Origin: Streptomyces sp. MNU76
Lineage (GTDB): Bacteria; Actinomycetota; Actinomycetes; Streptomycetales; Streptomycetaceae
Assembly (NCBI RefSeq): GCF_020982545.1
Contig: NZ_JAJKLK010000006.1
Location: forward strand, 310,001-374,000
DNA: 64,000 nt
Direction: 5' to 3'
Part shown: positions 43,430 to 52,242 of the stretch, one piece after another
How the letters are laid out: every line of letters starts with the position of its first letter
How positions within the stretch are numbered: position 1 is the first letter of the stretch
Program-made: the position numbers and the translations under genes
The notes under the pieces: model-generated
Databases searched by the model: none
Seen by the model: the letters and a program-made list of their open reading frames with translations, nothing else
Told to the model about the DNA's origin: nothing

Positions 43430-43799
43430 GACCGGGCGGGGTGGGAGCCGGCCGGGGACCGGAAGCGGGGACCCGGAACGCGCACCGGAAGCAGGGACGG
43501 GTACCGGGCCAGTGACGGGGCCGAGGCTGGAAGCCGAGCCCGGGACCGTAAGCCAGGGCCGCAATCGGGGCCGAAGGCAGAGGCGCCCCCCGATTACCCG
43601 TCACGGCCCCGGCGCCGAATCGCCCTGCCGGCGATCCGGCATTCCCCCGCCCCGGCAGGCAGGGTGGAGAAATTGCGTGGGAAGTCGGCCACAGCGGCAC
43701 CTCTCTGGCGTTTTTGGCCTCTCCTCAGTTAGACATGCTCCGGCCCCACCTTGACCAGTGGGTTGCCGTGGACACGTATTCCCAGGGGGGAACACACTC
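43430..43799. other. 370-base intergenic region with a dispersed repeat
   Basis: The first 150 bases are a low-complexity G/C-rich stretch of GGGACCGG- and GGGCCG-like words. The 28-bp dispersed repeat lies at 43613-43640. The last 60 bases are the leader of the peptidase gene, with TTGACC at 43751-43756 and a GGGGGG ribosome site near 43785. No convincing gene is present. Confidence 0.5.
43613..43640. repeat. 28-bp dispersed repeat, copy 2
   Basis: Perfect inverted match to 24252-24279 (CGCCGAATCGCCCTGCCGGC at its start). Weaker similarity continues into CCCCCGCCCC on the right. Confidence 0.85.
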
Positions 43800-45458
43800 A
43801 TGACCACGTATCGGTACGCACCCAGACGTACCTCTCGGCTCAGACTCGTCGGTGCCGCCGTGACCGCCCTCGTCCTCGCCGCGACGGGGACGGCGACCCA
43901 GGCGATGGCCGCGCAGGACACCACGCGGCAGCCGCAGTCGGCGAAGACCCCGCCGCCGCCCGTGCCGACGCTCACCTGGACCGACTGCCAGGGCGGGTAC
44001 GAGTGCGCCGACGCGGACGTCCCGCTGGACTACCGGGAGCCGGAGGGCCGCAAGATCACGCTCGCGGTGGTCCGCAAGAAGGCCGCCGACCCGGCCGAGC
44101 GCAAGGGCACGCTCTTCATGCAGCCCGGCGGACCGGGCAACTCCGGCGTGGACTTCGTCCGCAACAACTACGACGACCTCCCGGCCGCCCTGCGCGACTC
44201 GTTCGACGTCTTCGGCTACGACATCCGCGGTGTCGGCCGCAGTTCGGCGCTCACCTGCTTCGACGACGCCCGCTACACCAAGGCCGTCACCGACGCCAAG
44301 GGCGTCCCCGGCCCGGACGCCTTCGGCCCGGCGGTGCGCGAGGCCGCCGAGTTCAACCAGGCCTGCCTCGACAACTCGGGCGGGCTGCTGCCGTACGTCG
44401 GCACGGAGTACGTCGCCCGTGACATCGACCTGCTGCGCCAGGCCCTCGGCGAGGAGCAACTGACGTACTACGGACGGTCGTTCGGCTCGTACATCGGCAC
44501 CGTCTACGCGTCGATGTTCCCCAAGCGGGTGCGGGCGGCGACGCTCGACGGGGCGTACGACCCGTACAAGTACGCCTACCGCCCCTACGCCTACGACCGG
44601 GCCCAGTACCTGGCGCTGGACGGTTCGATGAGCCGCTTCCTCGACTGGTGTGCCGCCGACCAGGCGGTCTGCGGCTTCGGCGACGGCGACCCGCGCGGGG
44701 CGTTCGAGCAGCTGAAGAAGGACCTCGACGCCAACCCGGTGACGACCGCGAACGGCGGGAAGGCCAACGGCTACACCCTGGTCTACCGGCTGATGTTCAA
44801 CATCAACGAGGGCAAGGTCATCTGGCCCTCCCTCGGCGCGGCGCTGAAGAAGGCGCAGGCGCGGGACAACACCTCGTTCCTGCTGCGGCCGCCGTCCCCG
44901 GCGAGCTACGACTTCCTCGGCCCGAACGTGGTCGTCGAGTGCGTCGACAAGGCGTACCCGAAGAGCCTGCGCAAGCTGGAGCGGAACGTCATGGCCAACG
45001 CGAAGGACGCGCCGCTGCTGGGCCCGGCCATGGCGTTCGGTCCGCCGACCTACGACCACCAGCACGCCACCGCGTGCGTCCAGTGGCCCGCCGAGACGCC
45101 CAGCCGCTACGACGGCTCCTTCCGGGCCAAGGGTTCGGCGCCGATCCTGGTGCTCGGCACCACCGGTGACCCGGACACCCCGTACCAGGACGCGGTCGCG
45201 CTGTCCCGGCAGCTGGACAACGCCTCGCTGCTGACGTTCGACGCCGAGGGCCACACGGCGTTCGGCCGCAGCGCCTGTGCGACGGACGCGGTCGTGAACT
45301 ACCTCGTCGACCAGGTGGTCCCGGCCTCCGGCACCACCTGCGCGGACGAGACCGAGCCGCCGTCCTCGGCGCCGAAGACGGCGCCGCCCGGCACGACCCT
45401 GAGCGAGCTGCGCAACGGCGTCAACGAGCGCGTCGAGCGCATCGGCGACGCGAGCTGA
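43800..45458 (+). CDS. secreted tripeptidyl-aminopeptidase-like alpha/beta hydrolase
   Basis: ATG 43800 with GGGGGG about 9 bases upstream. A 552-residue protein: signal peptide about 1-38 (LVGAAVTALVLAATGTATQA, AMA), VPLDYREPEGRKITLAVVRK, the oxyanion motif QPGGPGNSG, FDVFGYDIRGVGRSS, nucleophile Ser in YYGRSFGSYIG, acid in LGTTGDPDTPY and His in EGHTAFGRSACATD. This is the Streptomyces TAP/SlpD-E type, which removes tripeptides or single residues from protein N-termini outside the cell. The stop codon lies inside the first unit of a 34-bp tandem repeat. Confidence 0.92.
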   Translation: MTTYRYAPRRTSRLRLVGAAVTALVLAATGTATQAMAAQDTTRQPQSAKTPPPPVPTLTWTDCQGGYECADADVPLDYREPEGRKITLAVVRKKAADPAERKGTLFMQPGGPGNSGVDFVRNNYDDLPAALRDSFDVFGYDIRGVGRSSALTCFDDARYTKAVTDAKGVPGPDAFGPAVREAAEFNQACLDNSGGLLPYVGTEYVARDIDLLRQALGEEQLTYYGRSFGSYIGTVYASMFPKRVRAATLDGAYDPYKYAYRPYAYDRAQYLALDGSMSRFLDWCAADQAVCGFGDGDPRGAFEQLKKDLDANPVTTANGGKANGYTLVYRLMFNINEGKVIWPSLGAALKKAQARDNTSFLLRPPSPASYDFLGPNVVVECVDKAYPKSLRKLERNVMANAKDAPLLGPAMAFGPPTYDHQHATACVQWPAETPSRYDGSFRAKGSAPILVLGTTGDPDTPYQDAVALSRQLDNASLLTFDAEGHTAFGRSACATDAVVNYLVDQVVPASGTTCADETEPPSSAPKTAPPGTTLSELRNGVNERVERIGDAS

Positions 45459-45601
45459 CCGACTCCGTCGACGGACCGGCCACCTCGGCTGACCGGCCCC
45501 GTCGACGGACCGGCCACCTCGGCTGACCGGCCCCGTCGGCCGACCAGCCACCTCGGCCGACCGGCTGCCTCGGCCGGTCCGGTCACGTCACGTCACGTCA
45601 C
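45455..45601. repeat. 34-bp tandem repeats and a 5-bp repeat after the peptidase gene
   Basis: Three successive 34-bp units (45455-45488, 45489-45522, 45523-45556; the middle reads CTGACCGGCCCCGTCGACGG and on) followed by a partial unit, then four copies of GTCAC (45582-45601). The peptidase stop codon is within unit one. The repeats fill much of the 333-base gap before the ArsR-type gene at 45792. Confidence 0.9.
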
Positions 45602-45791
45602 GTCAATCGACCGGTCATGTCGACCGACCAGGCCCTCGGGTCGACGGCCAGGAGCCGGCGGTCCGGGTCGGCCGGTCGAGCGCGAACCCCGGGCGCCCGC
45701 CCCTCCATTTCACGGCGAGCGCCCCGGGGTTCCGTATGTCTGAGCACGTCCGCGGCACGTCGCGCCGCACGGATCTGGGGGGAGCGGGCCC

Positions 45792-46826
45792 ATGGGGCTG
45801 CGGATCCACTTCACGTACGACGACCTGGCCAGGGTGGTGTTGGCCGAGGAACCCGACCCGCTGTGGGAGGGGCTGCTCAGCCTGCACCTGCTGCAGAACC
45901 GGGACGGCGCCCTGGTCTTCGGCCGCTGGCGCCGGGCGTCGCGCGGCCTCTTCGACCCGGAGCTGCCCAGACTGCGCCATCTCGCGCCGCCGCGCGGCTA
46001 CTCGGCGGACTTCCTGACCCCGGCCGGGGCGGTCGGCGGCTTCGAGGCGGGCCTCGACGCGATGCTCGCCACCCCCCGCGCCCGGCTGCGGACCGACCTG
46101 ACGGAGCTGTCCCTCGCCCGCCCCCTGCCGGGCTGGGCCAGGCCGCTCGCCGACGGCGACCCCCAGGCCCTGCGGGGACTCGCCGGCCTGGTCCGCAGAC
46201 ATCACGAGCGGTTCGTCGCCCCGTACTGGACCCATGTCCGGGCCCGCTTCGACGATGCCAGGTCGGTCGCGGCCAGGGCCCTGCTGCGGTCCGGCTTCGC
46301 CGGTCTGGCGGCCGGGCTGCACCCCAGCCTGCGCTGGTCGGCGCCGGTGCTGCACGTCGCGGGCGCGCACCTCCAGGGCGACCTGTACCTGGAGGGCAGG
46401 GGCCTGCGGATCATCCCGTCCTTCTTCTGCTGGCCCGGCCCGATCGTGCTCAAGGACGGCTCCCTGCCGCCGGTGCTCGTGTACCCGGTGACCCACGACC
46501 CCCGCTGGCTGGCCCCGCCGCCCGACGCGCCCGGCACGCACCAGGCGCTCGCCGCGCTGCTCGGCCGGGCTCGGGCCGCAGTGCTGGAGGAGGTGGCCGA
46601 CGGCCGCACCACGAGCGAGGTGGCGGCCCGGGTGGAGCTCAGCCCGGCGACCGTCAGCCACCATGTGGCCGTGCTCCGGGAGTCGGGGCTGCTGACCAGC
46701 CGGCGGATCGGCGGTGCCGTGCTGCACACCGTCACGGCGCTGGGCATCGACCTCCTCGAAGGCGGCACGACCTGCGGCATTCGACCACGCTCGAAAGCCA
46801 TGGCACCGGCCGAGCGGTGCCGGTGA
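45792..46826 (+). CDS. ArsR-type HTH regulator with N-terminal DUF5937-like domain
   Basis: A 344-residue protein. The first 230 residues (LRIHFTYDDLARVVLAEEPD, GWARPLADGDPQALRGLAGL, IPSFFCWPGPIVLKD) form the actinobacterial DUF5937-like ligand domain. A winged helix follows at about 255-320 (GRTTSEVAARVELSPATVSH, HHVAVLRESGLL). Tail after about 325 is variable. It likely acts as a repressor with a small-molecule sensor. The short secreted-protein gene begins 112 bases downstream. Confidence 0.85.
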   Translation: MGLRIHFTYDDLARVVLAEEPDPLWEGLLSLHLLQNRDGALVFGRWRRASRGLFDPELPRLRHLAPPRGYSADFLTPAGAVGGFEAGLDAMLATPRARLRTDLTELSLARPLPGWARPLADGDPQALRGLAGLVRRHHERFVAPYWTHVRARFDDARSVAARALLRSGFAGLAAGLHPSLRWSAPVLHVAGAHLQGDLYLEGRGLRIIPSFFCWPGPIVLKDGSLPPVLVYPVTHDPRWLAPPPDAPGTHQALAALLGRARAAVLEEVADGRTTSEVAARVELSPATVSHHVAVLRESGLLTSRRIGGAVLHTVTALGIDLLEGGTTCGIRPRSKAMAPAERCR

Positions 46827-46938
46827 CGATGAGGCGCGGCCCCGGGCCCCACGACCCGGCGTGCCCGCATCCGGCCGACGAACGGCGGCCGCACACCCCA
46901 CACCCACCGCTCGACACCCCCAGGGGGATCCCGAACCC

Positions 46939-47361
46939 ATGCGTACGAAGCGCTCGTTCCTCGGCACCGTCGGCACCGTGACCCTGGTGCTGGCCTCCGC
47001 CCTCACCTCCGGCACGGCCCAGGCCGCCTCCTCCGCCACGTCCGCCGCGTCGCCGACGACCTCACCGGCCGTCCACTCCGAGCTCCTTCCCGCGGGCTCC
47101 GGCATCGTGTGCAGTTCGGGCAACTTCTGTGCCTCCGTCTGGGACCCGAACGCAGGCCGGTTCCGCGTCTTCTACTTCTACAACTGCGCCCGCTACTCCC
47201 TGTCGAACTGGAACGAGTGGGGCGAGGCCAAGAACAGCCAGACCGGCGGCGCGGTCGCCCGCATCTACGGTTCGAGCGGCAACGAACTGGCCTCCTACCC
47301 GGCCGACGGCGGCGTCTACGCCGTCAACTGGGGTCCCGTCTACTCCATCCGCAACTGCTGA
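46939..47361 (+). CDS. small secreted protein, peptidase-inhibitor I36-like
   Basis: A 140-residue protein: signal peptide about 1-30 (FLGTVGTVTLVLASALTSGT, AQA), a Ser/Thr-rich spacer, then a compact domain with four Cys (CSSGNFCASVW, FYNCARYSLSNWNEWG, YSIRNC). The pattern of aromatic and Cys residues resembles the Streptomyces I36/SMI metalloprotease-inhibitor family. A role in inhibiting extracellular proteases is inferred. Confidence 0.75.
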   Translation: MRTKRSFLGTVGTVTLVLASALTSGTAQAASSATSAASPTTSPAVHSELLPAGSGIVCSSGNFCASVWDPNAGRFRVFYFYNCARYSLSNWNEWGEAKNSQTGGAVARIYGSSGNELASYPADGGVYAVNWGPVYSIRNC

Positions 47362-47404
47362 ACGTGTCCCTGCGGTACGGGGCGGCGGCCACCGGTGGTG
47401 ACAG

Positions 47405-50389
47405 TCACCGGCGGCCGCCGCCCCGCCGCTTTTCCCCGTCGGTGTCGGTGTTGGTGCCCACGTCGATGCCGATGCCGATGCCGGTGTCGTCGAAAGGCAG
47501 CGCGTCCAGGTCGCCGTCGAAGTCGGCCGGGACCAGGAGGGTGTGCTCCTGCGGGCCGGACAGCGCTGTGGACCGGGGGCCGGGGTCGGTGAGGGACTGT
47601 TCGGTCCAGATGCACTTGCCGGTGGCGGTGTAGCGGGTGCCCCAGCGCTGGGAGAGCGCGGTGATCAGCTGCAGGCCCCGGCCGCCCTCGTCGGTGTCGC
47701 CGGCCCTGCGTATGCGGGGCATGGTGAGGCTGCCGTCGAAGACCTCGCAGACCAGCGCGGAGCCGTGCAGGAGCCGCAGCCGGACGGGGGCCTTGGCGTG
47801 GCGTACGACGTTGCCGACGAGTTCGCTGGCGAGCAGTTCGGTGGTGGGGGCCAGGGCGTCCAGGCCCCAGGTGGCGAGTTGTTCGCGGACGTGGCGGCGG
47901 GCCTGCCCGGCGGCCCTCGGGTCGTCCAGGAGGGACCAGGAGGCCATCCGGTCGCCGGTGAGCGCGTGCAGCCGGGCGACGAGGAAGGCCGCGTCGTCGG
48001 CCGCCGCGTGCTCGGCGGGCAGCAGGCCGTCGGTGAGGGTGTCGCAGAGGCGTTCCAGGTCGGCGGCGGTGCCGTCCTCGTGGGCCGTGCGCAGCAGCCG
48101 GGCCAGGTCGGCCATGCCCTCGTCGATGCCGCGTTTCGCCGACTCGACCAGCCCGTCGGTGTAGAGCACCAGCAGACTGCCCTCGGGCACGCTCAGCTCG
48201 ACCGTCTCGAACGGCGGCTCGGCCGCGCCGAGCGGCGGGTCGGCGGTCCACTCGGGAAAGCGCACGGTGCCGTCGGGGAGGACCACGGCCGGTGGCGGAT
48301 GCCCGGCCCGGACGAGGGAGCAGATCTGGGTGGTGGAGTCGTACAGGGCGTACAGGCAGGTGGCGTAGGAGTCCTCGCCCATGGAGCCGACGATGTCGTT
48401 GAGGTGGCCCATGATCTCGTCGGGGGGCAGTTCGAGGGCGGCGAGGGTGTGCACGGCCGTGCGCAGCCTGCCCATGGTGGCGGCCTCCGACAGGCCGTGG
48501 CCCATGACGTCGCCGACGACGAGGGCGACCTGCCCGCTGGAGAGCGGGATGACGTCGTACCAGTCGCCGCCGACGTCCATGCCCTGGCCGGCCGGGAGGT
48601 AGCGGGCGGCCGACTCGCAGGCGGTGAGGGCGGGCAGGTCCTGGGGGAGCAGGGCGCGCTGGAGTTCCCGGGACCGGGTGTGTTCGAGGTCGTAGAGCCG
48701 GGCGCGTTCCAGGGACTGCGCGAGGAGGGCGCTGATCGCGGTCAGCAGGGTGCGCTCCTCGTCGGTGAGGCGGCGCGGCCGGTCGAAGGAGACGACGCAC
48801 ACGCCGAAGGTGTGGTCGGACACGGTCAGCGGCAGGAACGCCCAGGACGCCTTGCCCCCGCGGGCGGGCAGGTCGGCGTGCTGGGGGGCGTAGGCGGCGT
48901 ACTCCTGCGGCGAGGAGATGAACACCGGGACACCGGTGTTGATGGCGTCCCAGGCCGGGCCGTACGGCGTGCGGGGGCGGTGGTTGACGAGGTCGATGAA
49001 CTCGGGCGAGTAGCCGACGGCGCCGACGTTGTGGAGCCGGCCGTTCTCGACGGCCTGGACGAGGAGACCGCTGGCGGCGAACGGCGGCAGCACCCGCAGC
49101 GCGACCGCGTCGACGACGTCCTGCGAGGTGGTCGCCTTGGCGAGCGCGGTGGTCAACGCGGCGATGCGGTGGGCCCGTTCGGAGGCGGCGCGCTCGGCCT
49201 CGCGGCGTTCTTCCTCGTGCCGCCGCCGTTCGGTGACGTCGGTGAAGTAGATGGTGCGGCCGTCGGGTCCGGGGACCAGCCGCAGGTGGTAGACGCGGTC
49301 GTGGCCCGGCACCTGGACGTCGAACCCGGCGGGCTTCTCCTCGGCGGCGGCCTCCCGGCAGCGGGTCTCCAGGCAGGGCGACTCGCGCACGGTCGGCAGC
49401 TCCCACAGCTGCCGCCCGAACAGTTCCTCCTCGCTGAGGCCGAGGGTGCGTTCCGCCACCAGGTTGGAGAAGGTGATCCGCCAGTCGTCGTCGACGGCGA
49501 GGAACCCGTCGCTCATGTGCCGCAGGGCCCGGCCGACCGCGTCCCGGGCGGAGCGCGCCTCGTCGCTCTCCCAGCCGACGCCGATCATCCGGTCGGGTGC
49601 GCCGTGCTCGTCGTAGGTGGCCCGGCCGCGGGCCCGGGTCCACCCCCAGGTGCCGTCGAGGCGCCGTACGCGGTACTCCGCCTCGTACACGGTGTGGTCG
49701 CGGATCGCCCGCTCGGCGGCGGCCAGGGTGTGCGGGAGGTCGTCGGGGTGGACGATCCGCATCCAGCTCTCGATCCTGCCGGAGAACTCGGCCGGCCTGG
49801 TGCCGTAGAGCTGGAGGGCGGCCTCGTCCCAGATCAGGTCGCCGCTCTGGATGTCCCAGTCCCAGGAGCCGACGCTGGCCTCCTTCAGCACCTGCCGCAG
49901 CCGTTCGGCGTTGGGTTCGGCCGGTGCGGGGCCGGGCGGTGGGGAGGCCCGTGTCATGCGGTCCTGGGTCCAGTCGACGACGGACCGCAGGAAGTCCCAC
50001 TGCAGGCCGGTGGGTTCGCCCCGGTCGCCGGTGAGGACGGTGAGCGCGCCGACCGTGCGGTCACGGCCGGAGACGGGTAACGCGGCGAGCCCGGTGCCGG
50101 GCCAGGCGAGGGCCATGGAGCCGAGCGGGAACCACACCCCGCTGCCCTTATGCAGGGCGCGGGCCGGGGGCAGCGGGCCCTCCTGGTCGATGATCTCCCA
50201 GGGGCGGGTCAGTGCGGGCGGGAGGCCGCTGGTCGACACCAGACGCAGGGCCGACATGGGGCCTCTGAGATGCATCATCGCCCCGAGCGCGCCGAGTTCG
50301 CCGACCGCGTGCTGGAGCGCCAGCCGGAAGACCTCGCTCTCCGCGACACCGGGCTCCACCGTGCCGAGCAGGGCCAGCCGTGCGTTCAT
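47405..50389 (-). CDS. PAS/GAF/SpoIIE-type PP2C phosphatase with ATPase domain
   Basis: ATG 50389 starts an uninterrupted 994-residue protein: a GAF-like N-terminal domain (about 10-150), a PAS/PAC (about 165-285; GSWDWDIQSGDLIWDEAALQ, YRVRRLDGTWGW), a second PAS (about 290-390, ending YFTDVTERRRHEEERRE), GAF (about 405-560), SpoIIE/PP2C (about 575-795; QRALLPQDLP, VGGDWYDVIPLSS, VVGDVMGHGL, VLYTDGLVESAKR, ADDAAFLVAR) and a HATPase domain (about 810-935; LASELVGNVVRHAKAP, GGRGLQLITALSQRWG). It should read redox, light or small-molecule cues and switch a partner anti-sigma system. The C-terminal 40 residues are low-complexity (GIGIGIDVGTNTDTDG). Confidence 0.93.
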   Translation of the reverse strand: MNARLALLGTVEPGVAESEVFRLALQHAVGELGALGAMMHLRGPMSALRLVSTSGLPPALTRPWEIIDQEGPLPPARALHKGSGVWFPLGSMALAWPGTGLAALPVSGRDRTVGALTVLTGDRGEPTGLQWDFLRSVVDWTQDRMTRASPPPGPAPAEPNAERLRQVLKEASVGSWDWDIQSGDLIWDEAALQLYGTRPAEFSGRIESWMRIVHPDDLPHTLAAAERAIRDHTVYEAEYRVRRLDGTWGWTRARGRATYDEHGAPDRMIGVGWESDEARSARDAVGRALRHMSDGFLAVDDDWRITFSNLVAERTLGLSEEELFGRQLWELPTVRESPCLETRCREAAAEEKPAGFDVQVPGHDRVYHLRLVPGPDGRTIYFTDVTERRRHEEERREAERAASERAHRIAALTTALAKATTSQDVVDAVALRVLPPFAASGLLVQAVENGRLHNVGAVGYSPEFIDLVNHRPRTPYGPAWDAINTGVPVFISSPQEYAAYAPQHADLPARGGKASWAFLPLTVSDHTFGVCVVSFDRPRRLTDEERTLLTAISALLAQSLERARLYDLEHTRSRELQRALLPQDLPALTACESAARYLPAGQGMDVGGDWYDVIPLSSGQVALVVGDVMGHGLSEAATMGRLRTAVHTLAALELPPDEIMGHLNDIVGSMGEDSYATCLYALYDSTTQICSLVRAGHPPPAVVLPDGTVRFPEWTADPPLGAAEPPFETVELSVPEGSLLVLYTDGLVESAKRGIDEGMADLARLLRTAHEDGTAADLERLCDTLTDGLLPAEHAAADDAAFLVARLHALTGDRMASWSLLDDPRAAGQARRHVREQLATWGLDALAPTTELLASELVGNVVRHAKAPVRLRLLHGSALVCEVFDGSLTMPRIRRAGDTDEGGRGLQLITALSQRWGTRYTATGKCIWTEQSLTDPGPRSTALSGPQEHTLLVPADFDGDLDALPFDDTGIGIGIDVGTNTDTDGEKRRGGGRR

Positions 50390-50573
50390 ACGGCAGACCC
50401 TAACGTTCTACTCACACGTAAGGCAGTCCGCCACAGGAATTCCACAGTCACTCCTGATGCCGTCCCACGCGCCGGTCAGCGGGATCAACAGCATTGAGTG
50501 GCAACATATTTGACGCTCACTCAGCATCCGTACGAGGTACGGGCGCCGCCGAGGGCGCCGTGACCAAGATCTG

Positions 50574-51452
50574 ATGAACGTCGTTGGGCCGCTGCAACCC
50601 CAGGATCCCGGCCCGACCCCAGCAGGCGCCATGTTCGAGATGTTCCAGGCAGTCAAGACGTTCAGGACGTTGTTCAAGACGTTCGTCGAGCAGTACGCGC
50701 GCAACCAGCAGCTCAAACGGGATCTGCTGGCGCAGCGCGGTGAGCAGGAGCGGCGCTGGCGGGAGGAGGACCGGGTGGTGCTGCGGGCCGCCCTCGCCGC
50801 GAACCGGGTGGCCCTCCAAGAGCACAACGACACCCTCCGGCGGGCGGCCGGCGTCTCGTACCTCACCCTGCGCTGCCACGAGGACACCTGGACGTTCCTG
50901 GCCCGCACGGCGTTCGGTGTCTGGGAGCCCGCCTGGACGCAGAGCACCCGCGACCCGTACGACCGCGTCGGCCCGACCGCGACCAGGGCGGCCCACTTCA
51001 CCGCCGACCCCAACCTGCCGCCGGGCCGGATCACCAAGGCGGACGGCGGCATGCAGGACGTCCAGTTGTCCGGGCACAACCTGGTCCACGTCCTCGACGC
51101 GCTGCACGACGCCACCACCTCGGAGCTGACCGCGACCGGAGCGCGCGCCCGGACCCTCTACGACCGGCTGGCCTCCTTCACCGCCAAACTCGACCCGGCG
51201 GCCCCCACCGGCCGCACCACCGGCATCCTCTGGCGGATCGACGACAGTCTGCACAGCCAGTACGTCAGCCGCCCGTCCGGCCCGGGCCCCGGCCGCCCGA
51301 CCACCGCGCCCCTCCTCCACAAGGTCCCTCCCCACCCCGACGGCCCGCCGCCGCCACCCGGAACGCAACGGTTCGCCCGTGGCGCAGAAGTAGGGCTCGG
51401 AGGCCCGGAAGCCCGGAAGCCCGGAGGCTTGGAGGGGGTCCCGCTGTTGTAG
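50574..51452 (+). CDS. hypothetical protein
   Basis: A 292-residue protein with a charged helical segment (MFQAVKTFRTLFKTFVEQYA, RGEQERRWREEDRVVLRAAL) and a mixed domain (YLTLRCHEDTWTFLARTAFG, GMQDVQLSGHNLVHVLDAL, TTSELTATGARARTLYDRLA). The C-terminal 60 residues are Pro/Gly-rich and may be out-of-frame or disordered. No family recognised. Divergent from the phosphatase gene with 184 bases between. ATG 50631 is an alternative start. Confidence 0.5.
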   Translation: MNVVGPLQPQDPGPTPAGAMFEMFQAVKTFRTLFKTFVEQYARNQQLKRDLLAQRGEQERRWREEDRVVLRAALAANRVALQEHNDTLRRAAGVSYLTLRCHEDTWTFLARTAFGVWEPAWTQSTRDPYDRVGPTATRAAHFTADPNLPPGRITKADGGMQDVQLSGHNLVHVLDALHDATTSELTATGARARTLYDRLASFTAKLDPAAPTGRTTGILWRIDDSLHSQYVSRPSGPGPGRPTTAPLLHKVPPHPDGPPPPPGTQRFARGAEVGLGGPEARKPGGLEGVPLL

Positions 51453-51559
51453 CGGTCCCGGGACACTTCCGTGGGGCCGGAGTACAACCTTCCGCCATAT
51501 CCGGTCGTCTTATCTGATAACAGCGCTACCGCAGCGTTGTGCGAACAAGGGGGGACGAC

Positions 51560-52132
51560 ATGCGACGAATCGGAGCCGCGGTTCTGGCGCTCGCGCTCGC
51601 GGGGACGGCGATCGGGACGGCGGCGGCCACCGCGAGTGCCGCGCCCGGGGGTGCCGCGCGAGCCGCCGCGGCCTGCCCGACGGGCTGGGGCAGTGGCGTC
51701 AAGGGCAGCCCCGACAGCGGTGCCGTGCCGCTGACGGACATCAGGACCGGCCGGCACGACTGCTTCGACCGCATCGTGTTCGACGTACCCGACGGTGGTG
51801 ACCGCGTCGGCTACTGGGTCCACTACGTCGACCGGCTCCACCAGGTCGGCTCCGGCGACCCGATCCCGGTGACCGGCGGAGCCATCCTGGAGATACGGGT
51901 CGCGGCGCCGAGCTACGACCCCGAGACGGGCGGGGTCGTCTATCCGGGCAAGGTCGCCAAGCCCCTTCCCGGGGTGGACCTGACCGGCTACCGCACCTTC
52001 CGTGACACCCGCTTCGCCGGCAGCTTCGAGGGCGAGACCCAGATCGGTGTCGGCGTCCGCGCCCGGCTGCCGTTCCGGGTGCTCCAACTCTCCGACCGCC
52101 TCGTGGTGGACGTGGCCCACAGCTGGACGTAG
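51560..52132 (+). CDS. secreted AMIN-like domain protein
   Basis: ATG 51560 (AAGGGGGGA 5 bases upstream) starts a 190-residue protein: signal peptide about 1-28 (AAVLALALAGTAIGTAAATA), then the AMIN-like pattern VPLTDIRTGRHDCFDRIVFD, VGYWVHYVDRLH, GGAILEIRVAAPSY and VLQLSDRLVVDVAHSW. Such domains are common in exported actinobacterial proteins and are thought to bind cell-wall polymers. TTATC-T-GATAA lies 40 bases upstream (51510-51520). Confidence 0.85.
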   Translation: MRRIGAAVLALALAGTAIGTAAATASAAPGGAARAAAACPTGWGSGVKGSPDSGAVPLTDIRTGRHDCFDRIVFDVPDGGDRVGYWVHYVDRLHQVGSGDPIPVTGGAILEIRVAAPSYDPETGGVVYPGKVAKPLPGVDLTGYRTFRDTRFAGSFEGETQIGVGVRARLPFRVLQLSDRLVVDVAHSWT

Positions 52133-52242
52133 GGGCAGAGCAAAGGACGGCCTCGGGTCGGCGGTCCCGGCCTGCCGGGACCGCCGACCCGACCGGCCGC
52201 CGTTGCCCGCCACCGGCCCGGACGGCTTGTAGTGTCCGCACG

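Noticed and set aside
45455..45606. CRISPR array
   Set aside because: The 34-bp units are contiguous, overlap a stop codon and have no spacers.
47543..50080. An 845-residue open frame on the + strand opposite the 994-residue phosphatase
   Set aside because: No domain and typical shadow composition. The minus strand has complete PAS, GAF, PP2C and ATPase motifs.
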